Assembly (NCBI RefSeq): GCF_017562075.2
Contig: NC_054083.1
Coordinates: forward strand, 30,165,558 to 30,229,557
Source: Anopheles merus
Taxonomy: Eukaryota > Arthropoda > Insecta > Diptera > Culicidae
Length of the DNA: 64,000 nt
Direction of reading: 5' to 3'
This document shows positions 11,547 to 21,313 of the stretch, piece by piece (within the stretch, counting starts at the first letter, position 1; each line of letters starts with the position of its first letter). Position numbers and translations under genes: made by a program. The notes under the pieces were generated by a model. The model did not search any database, was not told the DNA's origin, and worked only from the letters and a program-made list of their open reading frames with translations.

Positions 11547-14500
11547 TAGCGAGAATGTGAAGGGGCTAAACTATAAAACATTCCAATCGGACCGTACAAA
11601 CATAAAGTACAATTGGATATTACAGCTTTATTCCAATAGAAGTTTCCTTTGTATTCTTATATGTCATCTCTTTTATATGTCATCTCAAGACATGTCATAT
11701 GTCTTTATATGTCATCTTTCTCTGATGTATACGATGATTCCCGATGAATTAAATTTAACGTAATTTAATCCCAAAAATTCATATAACTCTAAGACACTAA
11801 AATTTAAAATATTCATAAAATCGCTATGACCTTTCCACAACAGTTACAATGAGCAAGAGAATGGCTTACCTTCATAGTTAGCCGTACCTCATTCGAGCTG
11901 ATTTAGCTTAATTCTTCACATTTCCCCTTTCTCTACCCTCTAAAAATTCGATGAATGTTTTAGTGTCCCCTTTTATTAATGAACCCTTTTTCAACCCACT
12001 CTCAGGACGCTCTCGAAACAATTGCTTTCGTTTGCACCTTGCTTCCGGCGTGTGGCTTACCTGTTCCCTTACAAATAGTGCCTTTTAGTACCGCAGTCGA
12101 AATGGCGCAATCCGAACAAGAAGGTTTTCCCACACCTTCCCGCGCTCCCAAGAGCTCTTCCCGCGGTGCAAGACAAACGCTCGAGTGTGTTTGATTTATG
12201 TCTCGGTGACCTTCACGATTTATAACGCTACTGTCGCGATCTGTCGCGCCGCGAGGCCATCCATTAACGATCGTTCGTAGTGGTGGTGATGGTGGTAGCA
12301 TCAGCAATGAGTTAAGGCGGAGAGAGAGAACCACTCACAGAGAGCGTGAGAGAGAATTATAACAAAAGAGTTTACTCGATTGTAGTAGTATTGTGTCAGC
12401 CTAGTGAAATAGTTTCCATTATAAACATTTTCCGAAATGCTTCTTCTTGAGCTTCAGGTTTGATTTGTTTGCAAGGATGATTCGTGCACCTCAGTTTATC
12501 ACCTTTGGCACGGTCGTTGGCTGGTTGTTCAGCCGTTGGCTGCGAGGTTTCTGTCGGCTGATCGGTCCCATCTGGCACTGATCATCGCCGGGGTAGGCAA
12601 GCGAGCGTGCGGCACTGTTTGTGTTTGTGGTGTCTTATTTTGCCCTCCGTCGGGCGGGCCTGTCTGCGTCTGTGTTGGTTGTATCGTGTACCAACTACCG
12701 GGCGTCTCCATCGAATTTGCGCCACACAGCAGCGTGGCGTTGCTTTTCCTGCGCCACACATGAACCACCTTGACATCCGGTTTACGAGCATCAGTTGTGT
12801 GCCCTGACCTTGGCGTTTTGTCGGGGCTGCGTTTTGTGTTATGGTTTGCGGCTATGTTGGTTACCCCTCACCGGGGCACAATGGGAGCGAACGGAATGCT
12901 TTCCCTTTTTCTTGTTTGTTGAGGGCCTAAGCAGAAACCTCGACGCGGTGAGGTGATTGGCAAATGTTCGCACTCAGCGGTATGCGGTGCTAGTGCCATG
13001 TCGCATTACATACTCGGGAATAGTTATTTATTTCCCACGGCTCGTTCGTTTGCTGTTCTGTCGTTTAGTAGATATTTTAGCATTATGCAATGAGGGTTTA
13101 GTGTTGGAGCAGGACGGTGTAAACAACGCCATTGGGTGAATGAGTTAGAAAGGAAAATGGCCATTTTTATGTTCACCATTCATTCACGCTTTGTTTAATC
13201 CGCGTGTGAGCTAAAGCGCCAAGGGTCCTCGCGATCGTTTTGAGGCCGGCGTAGTGTTGTTGAACTCACTGTTGGATCACGTTTTTCGTGGCTTACCAAA
13301 TACTCCATATAGATGAATTTTCCGTTCTTGAATGAATAAGTTAGTGAGAAAAGAAAACAACAGCTTAAACTCCCTATCTAGCTTCCGAATATATCTCAAT
13401 TAGCGTGCAATTGGCTACCAAAATTGAGAGCTGCTGTACTATTTGTTACTTGTTCCACGAAACAATAACATAAAGTTCATTTCTTTGTGCTCCTTTTAGC
13501 AAACGAATGGTCCCAATGATTTTAAAATAGAAATTAGACTGTTTCTACCAAGAAAAGCGGGTTGAATGGATTTTATTTTGATTTCATTTTGATTGTTGCA
13601 CGGTGCATTATCACTTAATACCATCTATCAGACGTATTGTCTTCGAGTTTCAGTGCGCTTTTGCTATACCAAAACAACGACCGAATCTCAAATGTGTTTT
13701 CATTTGATAAAAAACAACAACAGTAAAAATCCGTAAATTTTCCTTCAAACGTCTTTCTTCATCCCGCTAAAAGTGAATACTTGCGAATAAAAAAAAAAAA
13801 AAAAAAAAAACAAAAAAACAGGACAATAATTATAAAATCTCTTAAGCTTCCCGATCGTCCCAAAACCTTTCCACTGTTACGCCATCGTGCCGTTGGGGGC
13901 GAACGAACGCACGCAAATGACGCGAACGCATATTGGCAGGCGTCACACACACCGGCCAGATGTTATCGCCCATTTCGTCGGCATGCGACGGCACACAAAA
14001 ACGGAAAAGCAAAACCAAAGCCAAAACAAAAAAAAACACAGAAACCGAAACAAGCAACCGAGCCCGAGACGCTGCTGCACCATGCCCCGAAATGCTTCAA
14101 TCGGGTAGCGGGATCATCGCAACAATGCACACGGCGTTGCGGGATTCCTTGCGCACTGGCGATGTGATGATGCTTGGCCCCGGGACCCGCCGTCTGCCAA
14201 ATCGCTGCCTGACTGACTGCTGCATACGAATTGGCACGGGGTTTTTTTTTTGGAAACGCTAACGGCACGGAGGAAGAGCTGAAGAAGATGCCGTTACCGA
14301 TGTTTGCGATTGGGGTGCGATTTATTTGGTGCGTATCGAAAGACGATCATCGTTATTTGCGGGGTTTGGGTTGCAGTAGCACACCCGAACGGACGGCAGT
14401 AAAACCCGGCACTGTCTGATCGGGGAATCGGAGATTAGATGTTTTAGTGGTTCGTGCAGTGAATTGGAGCGGATGGTCTGATTGCTTGGCGGCAGAAGAG

Positions 14501-16225
14501 CGTTTGGAGGGAAATTAGGTTGTTGCTGAGTGTCTGGGAGGGGTTGGTTGAGGTTTTTGGAATAACGTGATTTAAATAAGTTTATTGCAGCCGTGTTATA
14601 AAGGCTATGTCGTTTAAGCTTTATAGGAAACATTTGTAGTATAAGTTTGTTTTTTTTTTACATAATCTACATTTCTCAATTCGGTGAATTAAGAGCGATT
14701 AGTGTATCAATGTTTCAGAATTATCGCTGGAATTATGCACACTAGGCGCCTCCATCTTTTACAGTCATCCACAACCGAAAAAGATAAACAACAATTTACT
14801 AGAGAAACAAAAACTTATTGATTGACTTATAAACGGCTTGTTGAAGCGTGGTTATGTTCATAGAATCCCGTACAATGCGTTTGACGTTTCGTATCGATCA
14901 TCTCATCAACTACACCACGTGTCGAGACAGGAAAATGTTTAGCTTTGGCTGTCTTCGCTCGAGGTATGTTCGTTTCTTTCACACACACACATACACACAT
15001 ACACACGCAAACACTCCCCCCTTCGAATGGTCATGTAGCAACAAATCTCTGCTAATCCCGGGTATCAATTATCACGTCCACGCATTTTACAGACGGATCA
15101 ACCGGGCGAGGGCAGTGCCTTATCTTCCTTATTTTCGTGCAAAGCGGCGAACGTTCGCTTTATCGTTCTCTCGTGTGTATGTGTGTGTGTGTGTGGTGGA
15201 TCTTCCCGGTCTTGTTATGCAACGGTAACTTGTACACGAAACGTGCCGTTTCAACAAAACGCTGGGAAAATAATAATAAAACCATGCGCCTCGCCCTTCC
15301 TCCCGGATCTCCCGGTCGTAGGAAAAAAACACCATCACCGCCGAAAAGCATCGAAATGAGACATTTCAATTCTAATTTTAGTTGACACTATGCCAAAGTA
15401 CCAACCGACTCTTTCCCATCCCCGAAACGTTCCGTTGATGGAAGTGGAGGAAAAGAGCGAAAGAACCAGTAGGTCACTTTTGGCCTGTGCGATCGCTTGC
15501 CCCGCGGGACGGGAAGGAAATAATAATTTTCCACTTTAAGCGATCATTCCGCGATTTCGATCATTACGATGTGTTTGCACCGCGAACCACCACCGGGCTC
15601 GATGGCAACGGGCAGGAGCGAGCGTTGATTTATTGCTGGCAAATATTTTCATTGACAAATAAGCCAACTTATGGACGAGCTGCAGTGTGTGATTCGTTCA
15701 AAAACCGTGGCGCGCGTGTGTGAGAGCGCAGCGAGTGTGTGTTTGTGAATCACATAATGAGGTTTATTATTGGCGGTTTTGAGTGAGGAATTATTTTTAT
15801 TAAGCTTAACAAGCGTGTTGCATTCCACTGGAGGTAAACAGCGTGTTTTTGGCTCGTGGTAAAAGATGCTGCCGGTGATCGTTAACTTTGTTTCGATGGC
15901 AAAACGGCAAACCAGCTGGATTGGAGAGTGATGTGTGAAGGGAAATGACACGGTTTTTGTCATCCTTCGCATTAAGGATTGGTAATAATGATCACCTACA
16001 GCCATACATATTAATTCAGAACCATTTAATGAGTAATTAAGCAGGTGTATTTTATAAAAACAGCAAATATTTGCTTTACTATAAATTGCAAAATATCTCC
16101 TCCAATATCTCTTTATGAATGGCTAATCCTCGTTCTATCGGAAATAATTTCGACAGAACACAAAGTTTTATTATTACTAAATAAATTATTCTTTAGTCTT
16201 ATGTTAATAATAATAATAAAGGACT
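11547..16225. other. non-coding DNA between the two SINEs
   Basis: No supported gene. It contains an A-run at 13789-13810 and a CA-rich patch near 14983-15010. Many small open frames appear on both strands, but none has a domain or a convincing start and splice context. Confidence 0.4.
13789..13810. repeat. poly(A) run
   Basis: About 22 consecutive A residues followed by a second shorter A run. No SINE or LINE body was recognised directly upstream, so it is recorded only as a homopolymer. Confidence 0.85.
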
Positions 16226-16237
16226 AATTGATTCTGA
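16226..16237. repeat. SINE target-site duplication, left
   Basis: AATTGATTCTGA, repeated exactly at 16452-16463. Confidence 0.88.
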
Positions 16238-16451
16238 TTGGGCCGGTCTGGTGGTACAGTCGTCAACTCTTACGACGTAACAACATGCTCGTCATGGGTT
16301 CAAGTCCCGAACAGACCGTGCTCCCATACGTAGGACTGACTATCCTGCTATGGTATCAATAAGTCACTGAAAGCTAAGCTTAGTGGGTACTGACACTTCA
16401 TTAGTGGGTACTGGCAGTCCTGGACCAACAGCTGTTGTTGTCGTTGAGAAG
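16238..16451 (+). mobile_element. tRNA-derived SINE (Sine200 type), intact
   Basis: A 214-bp element with box-A-like TGGTGGTACAGTCG near its start, box B GGTTCAAGTCC at 16297-16307 and a GAGAAG tail. It is flanked by a perfect 12-bp duplication. An internal TTAGTGGGTACTGRCA segment is present twice, so this copy carries a small internal duplication relative to the 11.3-kb copy. Confidence 0.88.
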
Positions 16452-19065
16452 AATTGATTCTGAAAGATGTTTTTTTTTGCAAACGAACGACATGGGCAAG
16501 ATTTATAGGGTTTTCCAAGGGTTCTGGGACACTTCATAGATTCTTTCTTTATGGAAATGAACTTCATATGATGGAAGTTGGACTCTATGGCATCCTTTTT
16601 GGACAGACTTCTTGGAAATTCTTATTGGAGTTGTACAACTAGTGTGCTATAGAGTCCAATTCCCATTACATTAAGTTCATTTCACGTAAGAAGGAGTCAA
16701 TAAAGTGTCGCACAGCTATGAGTACTTCTGGAAAATCCTGTATATCAAACATATTATACTTTGCCTCAATGTAGTGTATTAATACTGTCCATATTTTAAA
16801 ACACAATTATCAACAAAACACACTTTCTCAGCTTATCCATAGATCAATGAAACGTTTTTTTTTTCTTATAAATGCACGCCCCACGTCATCCATTCAAAAA
16901 TCTACCCATCTTTACGCGAGGGACGTTGATTGCAGCCAGCAAGCACCGTACCGAGCAATTTTCGCGATCGTCTTCTACTCACTCTTTTCGCTTTCATATC
17001 TCCCCTACACGAGGATGAAAAATGTGCATCATATTGTGACGATTTGTGAGCTTCTTCGCCTGATCCGACCGTTGCCGGCAGCAAATTAATCAATCAAGCG
17101 GGCGGCGGCTTTACTTTCCACTCAAAAAACTCAATACCAAATCGATCAAGCGCAGCACGACCGTAGCAGCGTTGGTCGGTTGGTTTGAGTAATTGCACCG
17201 CCAGCTGGTTGGAACGGCTAGCTCTGCGGCTCTCCGAAGCGGTCTCCATAGAAACAGCCAGCCGCCTGTTGGTCGGGACTAATATTTCAGTATAAAGTTA
17301 CGAGCGATGGGTACGCCTGGTTGTTGGTCGAATTGGAGTAAAGCGCGCGCGCGCGCCCACGTGCCCGAGAAGCACCTGGAGCGTACATTATAAATGCCGG
17401 CTTTGGAACGTATGAAAAAAAAAATGACTTGCCACCGAAATCGTAAACATTTCAAACACCTTTCTCGTTTTGTGTTTGTGACGAATGTTTATGAACATGT
17501 CCGCCCAATCAGTCCGTAGGAATATTGTTGCCATTATTCTTCCTCCGCGAACGGTTTCGGTTTCTCGCGTTCCATTCAATTCTTTCTGCCCGTACAAACG
17601 GCTACTTTCCCTTCTGTCTCCTCCCTTCGCTGTCGTTCATTGTCATTGTAAGAAAATGGCGTCGAAAGTCGCACGCCACTACAGTTGGCCAAAACTCGCA
17701 GCCGTATTTGACGTCAAACGGTCATCCTAATTGCGTTTGTGCCTGGTTTGCGAGCGAACCCCTTTCGGCCGAAAGTCAAGCCGTACGAGGAAAGGAAGCT
17801 CGAGAGGCAGCATGTACCACCATGTACCATCCTCCCGTTTCCGTGGTAAGCCGCCGGTGGCCGGTGTGGCAGGAAAATAAACGAGCTACATTGTTTACCG
17901 ATCGAGTCTGCGGTAACGGCGTCGTAAAGTACACGCCGTCGGCTTACGATTCGCACCGCGGCCACTCCAGGGATTGAGCTGGGGGAGGGTTGGTTTTTTT
18001 GTGTGTGTGGTTCGGTTCGGATTGCCAATCGGCACGCGGAAATGGCCCATTTGCGAACGGGATGGAATTAGGGTGAGCATTCACACAGAAGGTTGATGGT
18101 GTTTGGGTGCTGAGTGAGAAAAATGGATCTAATCTGGGTGAACGCATTACCAATAGGATAAATTGTTTAATTGAGCATTGATCGCAGTATGATCGCAATG
18201 AAAGTAAGGTAATATTATGAAATTAGTGAACGCTGTAACGTGAAACACTTGTTCCAAAATTGAACTAAATGCCCTTTCGATCTTCATATTTCCACGTCTT
18301 ATGATTTCAATCAAAGACTGTTCGCACAGAAAAGAGTCAACTAACTAGCAAATTGTTCAAAATTTTTCCAATAATTCAGAGATTAAATTGCTGTTGTAAA
18401 TTCTTGTATCAAGTTTACTCTCGTGTTCAAAATCTTCATAACGACTGTCCACTTTCCTTACCTGTGATAGGATAGTTTTCATCGACTTTATACATGCTGC
18501 TTGCGGTTGTCTTTGTCGCTAGTCTTACAGTAGAGGTTGTCTTTTGCGTAGAAGCTTTCAGCTGGGTTGTATCCCACGTTGGAAAGAAAGAAATAGGCCC
18601 CGGGAACAACACCCTTCAAATCACAGCTTATGTAAGCAAGCTGTTCCGATGCCCCGTGTCAATAAACCGGACTCTGATTTGCTACACTGTGCGTTACTTT
18701 CAACAGAGACACTGTGGAGCACGAGCATACAACCATCACTTTCGTATGCATCCCACTATCACACCATGATCACTACTTGTATATCTTATCTTGAACCAGA
18801 TCTGGTTGATCAAACCTCAATTTAATCACATTTCACATACGGACGATCACTTCACTTCACTAGGACAGCGCAAAGATGTGTGTCTAAAATACACTTTTAC
18901 TACACTTCAGCAAAATTACGTCCGTTGCCCGTTGATCAGATCGGCTTGAACGCAGGTCCTGTGTTCTCCCCTAGAAACCGTTACGCGACACTGACGGCGG
19001 ACAGAGCATCCGTAGGGAAGAAAACGCCGCGTGCGGATCGGTCCAACAGGCCAGATCCAACTCAC

Positions 19066-19107
19066 CGCTGCTTCGTGCAGCCAGCTGGGGTTAGTGGGAC
19101 TTTGCAT
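19066..19107 (-). CDS. possible initiator exon of an unidentified minus-strand transcript
   Basis: ATG followed by 13 codons (beginning MQSPTNPSW) runs straight into a consensus donor GTGAGT at 19065, with a GA-rich tract upstream on the same strand. It ends in phase 0. It could be a 5' exon of the kinase gene, whose first visible exon needs phase 1, so an intermediate exon would be required. The support is only an ATG plus a good donor. Confidence 0.2.
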
Positions 19108-19133
19108 GGTAAAGATCATCAGATCCATACGTG

Positions 19134-19159
19134 CTCTCTCTCTCTCTCTCTCTCTCTCT
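19134..19159. repeat. (CT)n microsatellite
   Basis: About thirteen CT units. Confidence 0.9.
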
Positions 19160-19887
19160 TTCATTTCAGCTTATGCTCTTGAAGAGATAGCACGTGTGAG
19201 ATCGTTCTTGAGGTAAAGTTTTCCTCGCACGAATTTTCTCTCATGGTAATCAACACAAGCAAACTTCTCTTGCGGCGGAAACGGAGCATGAGAACGGTTA
19301 ACCCAGACTTACTGACCTCCAAATCATGCAGACGTCTGGGAGAGATGCATTGTACCATCTAGTTAAGGAATGTGGTCGCTGTTAAGAAATTCATTATTCG
19401 TATGGTACTGATATATTCTAATGACATTAAGAAACTCTTTGTTGGTGATGGCATTGACCAGAATATTTTTCATAAGCGCTGGTAATGGGATTTATATTTT
19501 GCATCAATTTGCTATTTCTTATCCTTCCTATTTGTTTTTTTTTTGTAATAAACATAATATAATGTAATATAAATATAATTCAACATTATGTTCGTTGCAG
19601 GTGTGCCTCCCCTGACTCGGTTGAAGCGTTCTTGAACGCAAGTATCGCGTGGTTGAACGCAAGTATCCAGCCCAGTGGGGAAAAGTTGTATGCAATCCCA
19701 TACAAAAAGAGTAGGGCTTAACAAATTCAGGAAATTTTATACTTTGCACTGTGTATGTAATTGGAACAGAGAAGCCATCTTTGTAGGAGTGAAAGGGACA
19801 ACATGAAACTTGAATACTTTTTTAAAAGTAGGCAGTGATGGGTGGTTGCGTCAGATAAGACTGGTGGAAACGGTTGGTTTGCATTTT

Positions 19888-20299
19888 GTGATCAAGATTT
19901 TTGTGACCTAGAGTTTTGCGACCAACAGTTTTGCTACCAAGAGTTATGTGATCAATATTTATGCGATCAAGAATGTTTGGTAAAATGAACTTATAACCCA
20001 GGTTGGACGCATGTCTTAAAATTGTATGCAAAAGTACTGAAAATCTCGCCCCGATTAGGAAATAGCGCATCATAAAATGAATTTGGTTTGTAATTTTATT
20101 GACTTAACAGTATAAAATACGTTTTACGTAATCCATGCTAAAATCCTGACGATATTTTTACTCATTTTGCATGAAATTTTATGACTTGCGTGGAACCTGA
20201 GTTATAAGTTCTTTTTACCAAATTATAAAACCAAGACTTGCGACCAAGATTTATGCGACAAACATTTTTGCAACCAACAATTATTCGATCAACTTTTTT
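19888..20299. repeat. 15-bp minisatellite interrupted by a MITE
   Basis: Six degenerate 15-bp units of the type GCGACCAAGAGTTTT occupy 19888-19977, and four more in the same orientation occupy 20240-20299. The gap is filled by the foldback element at 19976-20222. On the minus strand both blocks read as five-residue units such as LGHKN and LGRKS, but no longer gene frame was found. Confidence 0.7.
19976..20222. mobile_element. foldback MITE with long inverted ends
   Basis: The left end TTTGGTAAAATGAACTTATA and the reverse complement of the right end, TTTGGTAAAAAGAACTTATA, match for roughly 50 bp including AACYCAGGTT. The element is 247 bp, has no coding capacity and sits inside the 15-bp minisatellite. 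A clear target duplication was not found. Confidence 0.65.
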
Positions 20300-20941
20300 A
20301 TAAACAACAATAAATTTAAATAGCTTGCATTTTAATCTATTTCAATGTTGTCCAATAACCCTGCAATCCATGCATTGAGTACAATATCTTTCATGCAATG
20401 GTAAAATGTAAAAGCATGCAATATTGTGCACAACAGTATAACACAGGGATTACAGCCATTAAAATGTGTAGAAAAAAAAAACACTTTATATTTACTGAGG
20501 AATGTTTTTATCATATTTCACTTTATTGTTAATACAGCTGTTTGGTCAATTGTTCTTCTCTCTTTACATTTGAAACGCCCGCAGTGGTCTGTGGTGGGTG
20601 CAAAAACGAAGTGTAAAGTCAACGAACACACGCAGTGTATGAATGATATATTAGAAGTGTTAATTTCTTTTTGTTTTTGTGGTAGTGTTCGCGCAAATGC
20701 TTATCGTTAGTAACATTACTGATAGTCAATTTACAGTAGTAACTTTTCACTAAAAAGGTTCATAAAATACATAATTTTATTTTGATTAAAACAACCAATG
20801 GACCATGGTTAAGTTATTTGGATCGAAATCGTCGAAACTCCACTATTTGCTCCTATCCTAACATCCTAACCTAAATGCTACTCTATATGATACTGACAAC
20901 ATAGTTTAAATTACACATACTCCCAAAACAGCACAGTGCCG
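20300..20941. other. AT-rich 3' flank and likely 3' UTR of the ninjurin gene
   Basis: AT-rich DNA downstream of the minus-strand ninjurin stop codon. The part nearest 20941 should be 3' UTR. No other gene is supported. Confidence 0.45.
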
Positions 20942-21313
20942 TCACACGACCGCCTGCGGCTCGGCAACACCAAACGCCGATATCAGCACGTTCACGAGCG
21001 TAATGATGAAGATGCCGATCGTGATGAGATTGTTGATCCGATCGGCTTTACAAAAATCGTTCTCCTTCTTGATGTCGTACCGGCTCTTCCAGATCAGCCC
21101 AATGCCGACCGCTACCTGTGCAATGATGCTGGTCGAGATGAACACCAGATTGACGTAGAAGTACGGATGGCGGCTGTACGACTCCAGCACGTACCGGAGC
21201 TGATTGGCGTTGGCGGACAGTAGCGCCAGATCCATCATGCCCTGCGCAAGGTTCTTCTTCTGCTGGTACACATTCACGTCCGGTATGACCTGTCCGCTGG
21301 CCGTAGTTTGTAC
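20942..21313 (-). CDS. ninjurin (long form) exon 3, ninjurin domain
   Basis: The acceptor is CCCAG at 21318-21314. The exon encodes 123 residues and a TGA at 20942-20944. It contains the whole ninjurin domain, including both membrane segments. Confidence 0.92.
   Translation of the reverse strand, partial: VQTTASGQVIPDVNVYQQKKNLAQGMMDLALLSANANQLRYVLESYSRHPYFYVNLVFISTSIIAQVAVGIGLIWKSRYDIKKENDFCKADRINNLITIGIFIITLVNVLISAFGVAEPQAVV

Larger units (their letters stand above)
16464..19887. other. non-coding DNA, one possible 5' exon
   Basis: It includes an alternating CG run at 17345-17357 and a (CT)n run at 19134-19159. A possible minus-strand first exon lies at 19066-19107 (listed separately). 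Otherwise nothing coding is supported. Confidence 0.4.

Noticed and set aside
12396..12578. Minus-strand frame (PDGTDQPTETSQPTAEQP) ending at a GTGATA donor in a phase that fits the first visible kinase exon
   Set aside because: No in-frame ATG, and the only acceptor upstream lacks a pyrimidine tract. The phase match could be chance; transcript evidence would be needed.
11327..16451. tRNA genes suggested by box A and box B motifs
   Set aside because: No cloverleaf or anticodon stem could be folded by eye, and both copies have SINE tails and long target duplications.
18494..18769. Open frame with a signal-peptide-like start (MLLAVVFVASLTVEVVFCVE)
   Set aside because: The rest has no domain or repeated cysteine pattern, no promoter or splice context, and overlaps another equally long frame.
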